In this document: positions 1-8,558 of the stretch, piece after piece | How positions within the stretch are numbered: the first letter of the stretch is position 1 | Layout: every line of letters starts with the position of its first letter | Assembly: GCA_016191115.1 (NCBI GenBank) | Contig: JACPPG010000023.1 | Location: 195,062 to 259,061 of the forward strand | Length of the DNA stretch: 64,000 nt | DNA from: Planctomycetia bacterium | GTDB taxonomy: Bacteria > Planctomycetota > Planctomycetia > Pirellulales > JACPPG01 | Direction: 5' to 3' | Position numbers and translations under genes: made by a program | The notes under the pieces: generated by a model | The model's database searches: none | Told to the model about the DNA's origin: nothing | What the model saw: the letters and a program-made list of their open reading frames with translations, nothing else

Positions 1-301
1 GTACGTGCCGGATTTCTACGCTCGGGCGGCCGGCAAGACCGTGGCGAATCCGTTAGCCGTGGCGACGCGGGTTGAGCCGCGAAGCGTCCGGGGTGGCTCG
101 TGGGACGACGATCCGGCAGCGCTTCGCAGCGCGGTCCGCCGTGGCTCGAGCAAGGAATGGAAGCAGCAAGACCCCCAAATCCCGCAAAGCATCTGGTATT
201 ATACGGACGCCTTGTTCCTGGGTTTCCGCGTCGTGCGGCCGTTGGTCGAGCCGGCGGCGGAAGAGAAAGTCAAATTCGCCCCCGACGCCTCGCAGCAATG
301 A
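1..301 (+). CDS. Formylglycine-generating-enzyme (SUMF1/FGE-sulfatase) family protein, C-terminal fragment
   Basis: The window opens inside this gene and only about the last 99 codons are present, ending at TGA 299-301. The visible residues read VRGGSWDDDP, then a run leading to LFLGFRVVRP. That is the usual C-terminal end of the FGE-sulfatase fold, where a 'RGGSW' strand and a 'GFR' strand close the domain. In planctomycetes such domains occur in sulfatase-activating enzymes and also in many proteins of unknown substrate, sometimes fused to kinases or peptidases. Without the N-terminus the specific role cannot be given. A short hairpin repeat follows the stop. Confidence 0.75.
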   Translation, partial: YVPDFYARAAGKTVANPLAVATRVEPRSVRGGSWDDDPAALRSAVRRGSSKEWKQQDPQIPQSIWYYTDALFLGFRVVRPLVEPAAEEKVKFAPDASQQ

Positions 302-313
302 CGCACAATCTTG

Positions 314-339
314 TAGGTCAGGCACCCCGTGCCTGACGC
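314..339. repeat. Short hairpin repeat, 'GGTCAGGCAC' family
   Basis: A small palindrome, TCAGGCACC-CCG-TGCCTGA, lies between the FGE-like gene and the oxidoreductase. Related copies occur at 5892-5915 and 5946-5973. It is a dispersed intergenic repeat; no regulatory role can be claimed from sequence. Confidence 0.6.
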
Positions 340-419
340 CGCGAGACCAAAAACAGCAACCACGCACTCTTAAGCCCCGGTGCTCCGCGCAAGCACCCCG
401 AAATCGGAGAGCAAAACCA

Positions 420-1733
420 ATGACCGATCACGCACTGCCCGAAGAGGCGCGGCACGGCTCGCGCCGCGAGTTCCTCAAGACGTCAACCGCCGCGGCCGTG
501 GCGGGCGGACTGGCCGCCACGCTCGGTTCGGCCCGCATGGCCCATGCCGCCGGCGACGACACGATCCGTATCGGCCTGATCGGCTGCGGCGGACGCGGCA
601 CCGGCGCCGCCGGCCAGGCGCTCAAGACGCCCGGCAACGTGAAGCTGGTGGCGATGGGGGACGCCTTCAAGGATCGCCTCGAGACGAGCCTCAAGGCCAT
701 CGCCAAGGAGGGAGACGGCGTCGCCGAACGCATCGACGTGCCCGAGGACCGGCAATTCGTCGGCTTCGACGCCTACAAGAACGTGATCGACGCCGGCGTG
801 GACCTGGTGATCCTGGCGACGCCGCCGGGCTTCCGGCCGATCCACTTCAAGGCCGCGGTCGACGCCGGCAAGCACGTGTTCATGGAGAAGCCGGTGGCCG
901 TCGACGCGCCGGGCGTCCGCAGCGTGCTGATCACCGCGCAGATCGCCCGGCAGAAATGCCTGGGCGTGGGTGTGGGTTTGCAGCGCCGCCACGAGGCGCC
1001 GTATCTGGAAACGATCAAGCGGCTGCAAGACGGCGCGATCGGCGACATCCTGGCCACCCGCGTCTATTGGAACGGCGCCGGCGTGTGGGTCCATCCGCGC
1101 ACCGAGGGCCAGAGCGAGATGGAGTACCAGATGCGCAACTGGTACTACTTCAACTGGCTGTGCGGCGACCACATCGTCGAGCAGCACATCCACAACCTGG
1201 ACGTGATCAACTGGCTGAAGGGCGCCTACCCGATCCGGGCCGAGGGCATGGGCGGCCGGCAGGTCCGCAACGGGCCCGACTACGGCGAGATCTACGACCA
1301 CCACGCCGTCGAGTTCGAGTATGCCGACGGCTCGCGAATGTTCAGCTACTGCCGTCACATCCCCAACTGCTGGGACAGCGTCACCGAGCACGCCCACGGC
1401 ACCAAGGGCACGGCCGACATCAGCGCCTCGACCATCCAGGTGAAGGGGGGCGAGAAGTGGCGCCATCGCGGCCCCAAGCGCAATCCGTACCAGGTCGAGC
1501 ACGACGACCTGTTCGCCAGCATCCGCGCCGGCACGCCCTTGAACGAGGCGGAGAACGGCGCCATGAGCAGCATGACGGCCATCCTCGGCCGGCTGGCGAC
1601 GTACTCGGGCAAGGTGATCACGCTCGAGCAGGCGCTCAACTCCGAGATCAGCCTGGCGCCCAAGGAATACGCCTGGAACTCGTCGCCGCCGGTGCCGGTG
1701 GTGGCGACCCCCGGCGTGACGCAGGTGGTGTGA
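420..1733 (+). CDS. Gfo/Idh/MocA-family oxidoreductase, Tat-exported
   Basis: 437 aa from ATG 420. The N-terminus carries a twin-arginine signal (SRREFLKTSTAAAVAGG, residues about 13-30) ending near AHA, so the folded enzyme is probably exported. The Rossmann motif IGLIGCGGRG follows at about residues 48-57, and the EKPVAVD segment typical of Gfo/Idh/MocA enzymes (EKP lysine) comes later. The family oxidises or epimerises sugars, inositols or related compounds with NAD(P); the substrate here is unknown. The gene lies 19 bp upstream of an MFS transporter on the same strand, which suggests a small carbohydrate or sugar-acid uptake and oxidation operon. The ORF stays open upstream of ATG 420, but that extension looks non-coding and would bury the Tat signal. 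Confidence 0.88.
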   Translation: MTDHALPEEARHGSRREFLKTSTAAAVAGGLAATLGSARMAHAAGDDTIRIGLIGCGGRGTGAAGQALKTPGNVKLVAMGDAFKDRLETSLKAIAKEGDGVAERIDVPEDRQFVGFDAYKNVIDAGVDLVILATPPGFRPIHFKAAVDAGKHVFMEKPVAVDAPGVRSVLITAQIARQKCLGVGVGLQRRHEAPYLETIKRLQDGAIGDILATRVYWNGAGVWVHPRTEGQSEMEYQMRNWYYFNWLCGDHIVEQHIHNLDVINWLKGAYPIRAEGMGGRQVRNGPDYGEIYDHHAVEFEYADGSRMFSYCRHIPNCWDSVTEHAHGTKGTADISASTIQVKGGEKWRHRGPKRNPYQVEHDDLFASIRAGTPLNEAENGAMSSMTAILGRLATYSGKVITLEQALNSEISLAPKEYAWNSSPPVPVVATPGVTQVV

Positions 1734-1752
1734 AAGAAGAAGAATCTGGGGG

Positions 1753-3093
1753 TTGGGGATTAGGATCGTCGCGCCGGCACGCCCGTCCAACGTCCGCTGG
1801 CAGATCTTCGGTCTGTCGTGCGCCGCCTCTTGGATGCTCTATCTGCATCGCTACGCGTTCGCGCTGGTGATGCCGAGCCTGGCCACGGAGTGGAACGTCG
1901 AGAAGACCGAGCTGGGCTTCATGCAGTCGGCGTTTTACGCCACGTACCTGGCGTTCCAGATACCGACGGGGCTGGTGGCGGATTGGTTGGGCACGCACGT
2001 ATTCTTGGCCGGGATCATTTTCCTCTGGTCGGCCGTGCTCGGTCTGCACGCCTGGGCGCCCGATCAACAGGCGATGTACGGCGTTCGCCTGGCGTTCGGC
2101 GCGGCACAGGCCGGCTGCTACCCGGCCTTGGGAAAGGTGACGCAGGCCTGGTTCCCGCTGTCGATCCGCACGTCGCTGCAAGGGTGGATCGCCTCGTTCT
2201 TCGGCCGGCTGGGCGGATGTACGGCGTACCTGCTGTTTGGGGCGCTGGCGCTGGGCGCGCTGGCGATCGACTGGCGCACGGCCGTGACGGTTCTGGCGGC
2301 CGCGGGCGTCGTGCTCGCCGTGGCGGTGTTGGTCGTGTTCCGCAACGCGCCGGGAGAGCATCCGCGCGTGAGCGCGGCCGAATTGGCGCTCATCGCCGAG
2401 GGGCAGCCGCCTCGCGTCGCTGAGGGTAACCCGCCGCAAAGCGAAATGTTTCAAGGGGCTGAGCCCGCGTGGTGGCAAGCCATCACGCCACGTTCGGCCG
2501 TCAATCTTCTGTTTTTTCTGCTTCAGTACTTCGCCGCCACGTTCGCCGACGTCGTCTACGTCGCCTGGCTGCCGTACTTCCTCAGCGAGCAGAACGTCGG
2601 CATGGTGCGGATGGGCCTGTATTCGTCGCTGCCGCTGGCTGGCGGCGCGCTGGGGGGCATGGTGGCCGGGTACTTGAACGATCTGGCCATTCGCGCCATC
2701 GGCCGTCGTTGGGGACGCTCGCTCGTGGCTTCCGCGGGAAACGTGGCCGCCGCCGCGATGATCGCCCTCGGGCTGCGATTTTACGACGTGCCCAGCGTGT
2801 TCTGCTGTTTTCTGTTTGCCGCGAAATTCTTCTTCGATTGGGGGCAGCCCACGGTGTGGGGAACGATCACCGACATCTCCGGCCGGCACACGGCGACGAT
2901 CTTCGGCCTGGCCAACGGCGTCGGCGGCCTGGGTGCGCTCGTGGCCCCGCCGGTGATCGCCATCGTGGCCCAGCGCTACTCCTGGAGTCACGCCTTCTGG
3001 ATGATCGCGGCGACGTACCTGGCTTGCGGGATCTTCTGGCTGGCCGTCAACTGCACGATCCCGGTGCTGAGCACGCGGGAAGCAACCGCGTAG
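1753..3093 (+). CDS. MFS transporter, ACS/OPA-like
   Basis: 446 aa from a TTG start at 1753; an ATG 27 codons further in is the alternative. About 12 hydrophobic segments are visible, and the QIPTGLVADWLGTH loop between TM2 and TM3 resembles the MFS signature (D-x3-G). Similarity by eye is closest to anion:cation symporters or organophosphate:Pi antiporters, whose substrates are sugar acids and phosphorylated sugars. It follows the Tat oxidoreductase by 19 bp, so co-transcription is likely and the transporter may import the product of that enzyme. One arm of the GTAGGGTGCG repeat follows the stop. Confidence 0.85.
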   Translation: MGIRIVAPARPSNVRWQIFGLSCAASWMLYLHRYAFALVMPSLATEWNVEKTELGFMQSAFYATYLAFQIPTGLVADWLGTHVFLAGIIFLWSAVLGLHAWAPDQQAMYGVRLAFGAAQAGCYPALGKVTQAWFPLSIRTSLQGWIASFFGRLGGCTAYLLFGALALGALAIDWRTAVTVLAAAGVVLAVAVLVVFRNAPGEHPRVSAAELALIAEGQPPRVAEGNPPQSEMFQGAEPAWWQAITPRSAVNLLFFLLQYFAATFADVVYVAWLPYFLSEQNVGMVRMGLYSSLPLAGGALGGMVAGYLNDLAIRAIGRRWGRSLVASAGNVAAAAMIALGLRFYDVPSVFCCFLFAAKFFFDWGQPTVWGTITDISGRHTATIFGLANGVGGLGALVAPPVIAIVAQRYSWSHAFWMIAATYLACGIFWLAVNCTIPVLSTREATA

Positions 3094-3139
3094 GGTGCGC
3101 TGTGCGCACCATGTTCCTTACGCGCCGTGCGATGAGCGC

Positions 3140-3178
3140 AAAAAAGCGAGGGGAGCCGATGCGATTTCGGCTCCCCTC
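3140..3178 (-). terminator. Rho-independent terminator after the PEP-CTERM gene
   Basis: On the minus strand a 12-bp stem (GAGGGGAGCCGA paired with TCGGCTCCCCTC, arms 3167-3178 and 3148-3159) has a 7-nt loop. After CGC it is followed by a run of six T (A-run 3140-3145 on the plus strand). It lies just past the stop codon of the PEP-CTERM gene. A near-identical hairpin lies at 4305-4328 beside the truncated copy. Confidence 0.8.
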
Positions 3179-3202
3179 TTTGCGTTTGGGACACAACTCG
3201 GT

Positions 3203-4090
3203 CTAGGCCGTTCGGCGGCGCCAGGCGGCTAGCCCAAGTCCCATCGCGCCCAAGGCCGCGAGCACGACGCTCGATGGCTCGGGAATCGATAGCACGGTCG
3301 CCGAAATGTCCAGGAAGTGGCCGTCCGCCGCCTGGTTTCGGCTGTTGGGGCCAGGGTAGTCGTCGGCCGACGCACCGCCGAGTGGGCCGTTGGCGCCCAG
3401 CCGGACTGCCGATTCGTCGCCACCCGCGACGTTTTGCGGGCTGGAGGCCGAAGTCGACCACGTGAATCGGACGGTGAACGAAGTGGGACCGCTGAACGGG
3501 CCCAGCGTTAACGAGTTGTTGGCGTTGATCGCGTTGTCGAGCGTGCCGCTCGTGCCGTCCGCCGAGGCGTTCGTGGAAAGGCCAAGACTTGGATTGCCGA
3601 CGGCGTTGAGCAGTCCGGTTACGTTGGACACGGTCTCGGTTCCGCCGCTACTGGCGCCGATGCCTGAGTCGTCGACCGCTGTGAGCCAGCCGCGCAGCAG
3701 GGTGTCGATCTTGACGGTATACGTCGTAAGAGCAAACAGCGGCGTCACGCTGAAATTCACGGTGTAGTCGGAATTGATCTGCGCCTTGGCCGTGCCACCA
3801 CTGACGGCAACGGCGCGATCGGCTGCGGCGTTGCTAACGTATCGCGACGCCCCGGTCGCGACAGCGGCGACAAAATCAGTGCCGGTATTGGTCCCGCTGT
3901 TTGTGACACTGAGAGAGTTGGCTTGCGCTCGGTCGCCCGAGCCGCCGCCAGTGAGCGACGTCGTCGTGTTATTCGTCGCTGAAGTGACCGAGATGGCAAT
4001 CGCTTTCGCGGATTGCGGCGAAAGAAAACCAAGAAGTGCTGCCGCCATCGCCGCGGCGGGCAGAAGAATCACAAATTTGTTCCGAGTCAT
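3203..4090 (-). CDS. PEP-CTERM sorting-domain protein
   Basis: 295 aa. An N-terminal signal peptide (about residues 1-30, ending SAKA) precedes a Thr/Ser/Asn-rich beta-type body with no recognised catalytic motif. The C-terminus reads IPEPSSVVLAALGAMGLGL followed by AAWRRRTA. That is a PEP motif, a transmembrane helix and a basic tail, the PEP-CTERM signal processed by exosortase during export of extracellular-matrix or surface proteins. The gene stands alone on the minus strand with its own terminator. It is visibly less GC-rich than its neighbours. The function of the mature protein is unknown. A truncated paralogue lies just upstream (4373-4541). Confidence 0.88.
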   Translation of the reverse strand: MTRNKFVILLPAAAMAAALLGFLSPQSAKAIAISVTSATNNTTTSLTGGGSGDRAQANSLSVTNSGTNTGTDFVAAVATGASRYVSNAAADRAVAVSGGTAKAQINSDYTVNFSVTPLFALTTYTVKIDTLLRGWLTAVDDSGIGASSGGTETVSNVTGLLNAVGNPSLGLSTNASADGTSGTLDNAINANNSLTLGPFSGPTSFTVRFTWSTSASSPQNVAGGDESAVRLGANGPLGGASADDYPGPNSRNQAADGHFLDISATVLSIPEPSSVVLAALGAMGLGLAAWRRRTA

Positions 4091-4304
4091 TAGCGTCTCC
4101 TTCTCCGGCTAAGCATCCCTTGCGTCTTGCGACGCCCGGCGATCCGCAATGGCCCGCCTGCAGCTACCGGTGCAGGTTGAACGGATGCCCACATTGGGTG
4201 CCATGCTACCCGTCCATTCGCTCATGTCAACAAAAAAGCAGGGATTATCCCACATGGGTGGTTCCCCTTCCCGGAAATCAGCAACCTCTGCGGCAAGAAA
4301 ATAA

Positions 4305-4328
4305 GGAGCCGACGTTGGTTTCGGCTCC
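4305..4328 (-). terminator. Duplicate terminator hairpin of the truncated PEP-CTERM copy
   Basis: A stem GGAGCCGA/TCGGCTCC with a short loop is followed on the minus strand by TTATTTTC. It matches the hairpin at 3148-3178 and is followed by the same 'GTTTGGGACAC' sequence, so it was duplicated together with the gene. Confidence 0.65.
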
Positions 4329-4372
4329 CCTCATGACGTTTGGGACACGTTTTGCGCCGACCGACACTTCGC

Positions 4373-4541
4373 TTAGGCCGTCCGGCGGCGCCACGCGGCC
4401 AAGGCTAGGCCGACAGCCCCCACGCAGCCGAGCAAGACGCTCGATGGCTCCGGCACGGTCTGCACCGTTGCGATCATCGTCACGAAATGCCCGTCATTGG
4501 ACTGCGTGTGACCGCTGGCGCCGGGATAGTCATCCGCGCCA
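4373..4541 (-). pseudogene. Truncated duplicate of the PEP-CTERM gene (C-terminal remnant)
   Basis: Read on the minus strand, these bases encode GADDYPGASG, then NDGHF, then VPEPSSVLLGCVGAVGLALA and AWRRRTA, stopping at TAA 4373-4375. This aligns with the last 55 or so residues of the protein at 3203-4090 (ADDYPG, DGHF, IPEPSSVVLAALGAMGLGL). Homology ends abruptly at about 4541, where a GTAGGGTGCG hairpin repeat begins, so there is no start codon or N-terminus. It is a tandem-duplication remnant whose 5' part was lost, or was replaced when the repeat arrived. Confidence 0.85.
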
Positions 4542-4542
4542 C

Positions 4543-4604
4543 GTAGGGTGCGCAGCGCGCACCGCTGCCGCGGCTTACACGTCGGTGCTCGCAGAGCACC
4601 CTAC
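4543..4604. repeat. GTAGGGTGCG hairpin repeat
   Basis: Arms GTAGGGTGCGCAGCGCGC... and ...CGGTGCTCGCAGAGCACCCTAC form an imperfect inverted repeat of about 22 bp. Other members are at 25704-25762 and 46825-46903, with single arms near 3092 and 10942. It sits exactly at the truncation point of the PEP-CTERM duplicate. Confidence 0.8.
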
Positions 4605-4634
4605 GTCGAGCGCGACGCCGCGTGGCCGCGGCGG

Positions 4635-5756
4635 CTAAGCGGGAATCGAGTTTGCGCGCACGACGTCCCAATCGACGTCGATTCCCAATCCCGGCCGATC
4701 GGGCACGGTTGTAGTCGGGCCGGCGATCGACAAGGGCTGGCGGGCGATGGAAAACTCGTGGTAGTCCGGTCCCAACAGGTCGCCCGGATATTGCTCGACG
4801 TCGATCGCCGGACAGGCCACGACCAGGTGCCCCATCGCCGCCGACGCGATGTCCCATTCCAGGTTCGAGCCAATCGTGGCCACGAGACCGCTCGCGGCCG
4901 CGAACTCGGCGATGGCCCGGGCCTTCGCGATGCCGCCGTTCTTGCCTGGATAGACACTGATGACGTCGCAGCACTCGTTGCGCACCAGCTCCCGCGCGTG
5001 AACGAGGTTGAAGCAGATGTCGTCGGCCATGATAGGCGGCTTGATGGCCCGGCGGACACGCGCCATCGCGGCGTAGTCGCCATCCGGCGTCGGCTGCTCC
5101 ACGAGCGACAGCTTGCAGTCGTCCAGCTCGCGGACGCAGGCGATCGCCGTCTCGGCGTCCCAACCGCAATTGGCGTCGATCACCAGTGCCACCTCCGGGC
5201 CGGCCGCCTCGCGCACGGTGCGAACGCGCTCGATGTCGCGCTCGGCCGCGCCGCCCACTTTGACCTTGATCGTGGTGAAGCCCGCCGCTACCAGTTCGGC
5301 CGTGCGAGCGCGGGCCCGCTGGGGCTCGTAAGCCCCCATCGAGAAGCGGCTGCGGATCGCCAGCGGCCGCCGCGCCCCGCCCAACAGTTGGTAGACGGGC
5401 TTTCCGGCGGCGCGGCCGCGAATGTCCCAGCAGGCCATTTCGATGGCCGCCTTGGCGAACCAGTTGTGGGCGCAGGCCTGGTCCATCCGCCGCTCGATCG
5501 CGGCTGTGTCGGCCGGGTCGCAGCCGATCAGCAAGGGGGCAAAGACCCGCTCGACGACGGCCTTCGCGCCCCACACGGTCTCGCCGCTCCACCGTGGCGT
5601 GACCGTCGCCTCGCCCACGCCCTCCACGCCGGCGTCGGTCCCCAGCCGCACGATCAGGTACTCGGATACCGTGTGCTGGCCGAGCGCCGAGATCATCCGC
5701 CGCTCGGGCTTGAGCGGAATCCGCACCGGGTAGGTCTCAACGTGCGTGATCTTCAT
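4635..5756 (-). CDS. Mandelate racemase/muconate lactonizing enzyme family protein
   Basis: 373 aa, the normal length for the enolase superfamily. Residues 1-125 are the capping domain and the rest is the modified TIM barrel. Visible catalytic residues are the KxK pair in IKVKVG (K164, K166), metal ligands D194 (DANCGWD), E220 (VEQP) and D245 (ADDI), and K272 in YPGKNGG. This lysine pattern fits the muconate-lactonizing/dipeptide-epimerase subgroup rather than mandelate racemase, which uses a His-Asp dyad. The reaction is proton abstraction alpha to a carboxylate; the substrate cannot be named. It has no pathway neighbours. A tandem repeat block lies just upstream. Confidence 0.85.
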   Translation of the reverse strand: MKITHVETYPVRIPLKPERRMISALGQHTVSEYLIVRLGTDAGVEGVGEATVTPRWSGETVWGAKAVVERVFAPLLIGCDPADTAAIERRMDQACAHNWFAKAAIEMACWDIRGRAAGKPVYQLLGGARRPLAIRSRFSMGAYEPQRARARTAELVAAGFTTIKVKVGGAAERDIERVRTVREAAGPEVALVIDANCGWDAETAIACVRELDDCKLSLVEQPTPDGDYAAMARVRRAIKPPIMADDICFNLVHARELVRNECCDVISVYPGKNGGIAKARAIAEFAAASGLVATIGSNLEWDIASAAMGHLVVACPAIDVEQYPGDLLGPDYHEFSIARQPLSIAGPTTTVPDRPGLGIDVDWDVVRANSIPA

Positions 5757-5768
5757 ACGACGGTTCTC

Positions 5769-5887
5769 TGTAGGAGGCGACTCCCGTCGCCGATCCCGTG
5801 CGCTTGTAGGAGGCGACTCCCGTCGCCGATCCCGTGCGCGGGTGAACAGCGTTCTCCGCAGATCGGCGTCGGGAGACGCCTCCTACA
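5769..5887. repeat. Tandem 36-bp direct repeats with an inverted third copy
   Basis: Two copies of a 36-bp unit (TGTAGGAGGCGACTCCCGTC...) lie head to tail at 5769-5804 and 5805-5840. An inverted partial copy lies at 5861-5887. The unit itself is a short palindrome (GGCGACTCCCGTCGCC). A related hairpin is at 12833-12911. Confidence 0.85.
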
Positions 5888-5891
5888 ACAC

Positions 5892-5973
5892 TAGGTCAGG
5901 CACTCCCTTGCCTGACTGTCTGCGCTGCCGACGTGCGTGACCAATGGTCAGGCACGCTCGTGCCTGACCTACC
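5892..5973. repeat. Two GGTCAGGCAC hairpins
   Basis: Two short palindromes (TCAGGCAC...GTGCCTGA type), at 5892-5915 and 5946-5973, belong to the family seen at 314-339. The stop codon of the MGMT-like gene (TAG on the minus strand, 5969-5971) lies inside the second one. Confidence 0.7.
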
Positions 5974-6445
5974 TGGGGACCTTCACCAGCGAGCGTTCGT
6001 AGTCGGCCACGCACAGGCGCTTGCCCTTGGCGACCACGCGGTGCCCTTCGGCGCGCAATTTGGCGCGGAGCCGAGCCGTCCCGCCGGGATACTTGGGATT
6101 CAACTCCCCGCCGGTCTTGAGCGTTCGCCAGTAGGGCGTGATCCGCGCGGCCCCCTCGGCGGCCGCCTCCTCCGCGGCGTGCGCGGCGATCCAGGCGAAG
6201 ATGCCGGTGGTGATCGGGCAGGCCATCGTCGCGCCGTGCTTCTTGGCGAGGATCGCGCGAATCTCGGCGATCGTGATCAGCTTCCCGCGCGGCACGCCGC
6301 GCATGATCGCGTCCACCTCGCGCGGCGCGGGGACAACCATCGTCCCGGTGCCCCAACGCCGGGTCATCTTCCCCATGGGCCGGCCGATCTTGGGCAGGCC
6401 CTTATCGTCCGCCAATTTTTCCCGCCAGGATTTTTGCCTGGGCAT
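5969..6445 (-). CDS. MGMT/ATL-like DNA-binding-domain protein
   Basis: 158 aa from ATG 6445, chosen because GAGGA lies 5 nt upstream; the ORF is open 14 codons further. The sequence contains VPRGKLITIAEIRAILAKKH, matching the winged-helix DNA-binding domain of O6-alkylguanine-DNA alkyltransferases. It then has CPITTGIFAW and TPYWRTLKTGGELNPKYPGG, typical of a compact 'MGMT family' clade. The alkyl-acceptor PCHRV motif of true MGMT is absent; CPIT occupies a comparable place. The protein may recognise alkylated bases like ATL proteins and hand them to excision repair, but this is inferred. It acts in the cytoplasm with no repair neighbours. Confidence 0.75.
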   Translation of the reverse strand: MPRQKSWREKLADDKGLPKIGRPMGKMTRRWGTGTMVVPAPREVDAIMRGVPRGKLITIAEIRAILAKKHGATMACPITTGIFAWIAAHAAEEAAAEGAARITPYWRTLKTGGELNPKYPGGTARLRAKLRAEGHRVVAKGKRLCVADYERSLVKVPR

Positions 6446-6500
6446 GTTTTCCTCGGCTTGGGAGTGAAGCACAAACCAGATGCGCACGTCGACGAGCGTG

Positions 6501-8399
6501 CTATTTCGGCAACGATAGCTCGACGCCCGCCGATTCGCTCCCGGACTCGACGCGAACTACCGTGGCGCGCTGCCACGGGTCGGCCCGCCTCTCCCACGCC
6601 TCCTTGGGAATGTCGGGATCCTGCGGCACCTCCGAATCCGTGTGCGCGTCGTGTCCTGCCTTCAGGCCATATTCGCCGGGCGGCACATTGGTAAACGAGA
6701 ATTCGCCATCCGGACGGGCGCGAGTTTGCATTCGGATGCCCGTCTTTGTGAACGCCACGGCCCATACGTGGCCTCGCCACTCCGGCGGCACGTCGCTGAC
6801 TCGGCCGCGCAGGCTGCCGCCGGCGACGCAAGCAACGTTCACTTGCTTTGTTTCGTTCACACCGATCGGGATGGGTCCGACTTGAGTCAAGGCATGTCCA
6901 GGTTCCTCGACCACGACGTACCAATTCTCATCTTGGAAGGGCACGTCCAGGACATAGTCGCCGTCGCGAACCGGCGTGGAAGCATACGCAACGGGGCCTC
7001 CCTCGACAGTACGGCCGCGCATGATGTGGGCATTGACGGAATCGGGAGTGCGCCTCAGCGCCCAAAGCCCGACCCAGCCGCTGCGTACCGGTTGACCGCC
7101 GCCGCGCATCACGCGGCCGGTGATCCGCTGGCTAGCGACGACCGGCGGCGTCCCCGGCCGCTTCTTCTTGAGTTTGACCAGCATTCCATCAATTGTCCGC
7201 AGCTCCGTCACTTTGGGCGTGAATGCTTCTCCGTCGTGGTAGCCTGTCGCCGAGACGGTTAGGTGGTATTCGTCGGGATAGCTGTACGACACGCGGAACC
7301 GGCCGGTTTCCGGCTGTTCGAAGCGCGCGTCGCGGCAGCCCGACAGCACGACCTCGCCATTGGGCTTGCGCTCAAAGAAGCATAACACGACTCGCTCGAT
7401 CCGGACGGGCACGCCCGTCTCCGCGTCGACCGCCTGGCCGTCGATCCAAGCCGTTCGCTTCATGCGAACGTGCAAGTCCGGAAATGGGCCGTTGGGAGGA
7501 TCGTCGTTGCTGACCTCCTGCCAGCGGATTCCGTCTTCCTTGATGGTCACACCCCAGTTGATGAACACATAGCCTTCCTTCTGGATTTGCAGTTGGAATG
7601 ACGGATTGGGTCCAAACCCGGCCAGCGTGAACCGGCCGACGGCGTCGGACTTCGTTTCCGCAACGCCGCCCGCGGATACCGCCGCGTCGACGATCGGATG
7701 GCCCGCCTCGTCCGTCAACAAGCCAGGGATCGGCACGTCCTTCTCTAAGCGAATGGGCTCGAGAGTTTCTTCTCCACCCGACGGTGCGAGCCGCCTGCGG
7801 TATGCTTTCTGCCGATTCGGAGCAGCCACTTCCACGGAGAAGCGGCCGACCGGCATCGGGCGCGAGCGGAAGTGCCCTTCGGCATCGGTCGTGACGATTT
7901 GCGGCGGTCCGATGAAGTCGATCGTGTGGCCCAGAACGTGGTGCGCCGTGCAACATTCGACCGAGGCGCCGGCGACGGGTTGCCCATCCACGTCGAGAAC
8001 TTGGCCTTTGAAAACGCGTCCGCGATCAAGCTGGATCGCGCCCATGTCAAAATCTTTTCCGGGCAGGACGGACCACGTGTCCGACGTTACGTACTGGCAG
8101 GCGTATCCTCCCGCGTCGACGAATAGATCGAAGCGATGGCGGTAGAGCGGCTCGACCGGACCAAGGCGGAATCGCCCGGCCGCATCGGAGGTAGCCTCGG
8201 CTAGCACCTTATCATCGAAGGTCTTGACCCATACATGAGCGTCCGCGACTGCGGCGCGTTCCGCGTTGACGATCTGGCCGGACAATGTGCCGTTGGAGAG
8301 AGGCTCGTCGGCAGCGGCATGGCGGCACAACGCCGGGGGAGCCGCGAGTACCAAGCCGAGAATCGCGCGCCGCGTGGCATGAGTGAAATGTCCGATCAT
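6501..8399 (-). CDS. Secreted protein with carboxypeptidase-regulatory-like domains
   Basis: 632 aa from ATG 8399, which has AGGGA 7-8 nt upstream; an ATG 5 codons earlier is possible. A hydrophobic signal (AILGLVLAAPPALC) ends near AAADEP. The body holds several Ig-like repeats of the form G.V.D..G.PVAGA.V......T.T.DA.GRFR, the carboxypeptidase-regulatory (CarboxypepD_reg/CnaB-like) pattern, near residues 35-120, 125-215, 225-290 and 420-620. Such folds are structural beta-sandwiches. No peptidase motif is present. It is probably periplasmic or extracellular, with unknown partner. Confidence 0.75.
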   Translation of the reverse strand: MIGHFTHATRRAILGLVLAAPPALCRHAAADEPLSNGTLSGQIVNAERAAVADAHVWVKTFDDKVLAEATSDAAGRFRLGPVEPLYRHRFDLFVDAGGYACQYVTSDTWSVLPGKDFDMGAIQLDRGRVFKGQVLDVDGQPVAGASVECCTAHHVLGHTIDFIGPPQIVTTDAEGHFRSRPMPVGRFSVEVAAPNRQKAYRRRLAPSGGEETLEPIRLEKDVPIPGLLTDEAGHPIVDAAVSAGGVAETKSDAVGRFTLAGFGPNPSFQLQIQKEGYVFINWGVTIKEDGIRWQEVSNDDPPNGPFPDLHVRMKRTAWIDGQAVDAETGVPVRIERVVLCFFERKPNGEVVLSGCRDARFEQPETGRFRVSYSYPDEYHLTVSATGYHDGEAFTPKVTELRTIDGMLVKLKKKRPGTPPVVASQRITGRVMRGGGQPVRSGWVGLWALRRTPDSVNAHIMRGRTVEGGPVAYASTPVRDGDYVLDVPFQDENWYVVVEEPGHALTQVGPIPIGVNETKQVNVACVAGGSLRGRVSDVPPEWRGHVWAVAFTKTGIRMQTRARPDGEFSFTNVPPGEYGLKAGHDAHTDSEVPQDPDIPKEAWERRADPWQRATVVRVESGSESAGVELSLPK

Positions 8400-8558
8400 C
8401 GCGCGATCCCTCATCGTTGAGACAACATCGACCTGCCGGTCGACAGGCCAAGGGATTTGGACATCATACCGCGCCGCGGGCTGGGAGTTTGAAACGGAGT
8501 TAGTTCGTGATCGGCGAAGGCGGGCAGGATGCCCGCCCCCCCCAACCAACAGCCCCGG

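Noticed and set aside
483-1790. 435-codon open frame on the minus strand opposite the first oxidoreductase
   Set aside because: High-GC antisense shadow of a recognisable gene; no domain, His/Val/Asp-biased composition.
5769-5887. Possible CRISPR-like direct repeats
   Set aside because: Only two adjacent copies without spacers, the unit is palindromic and one copy is inverted; no cas genes.
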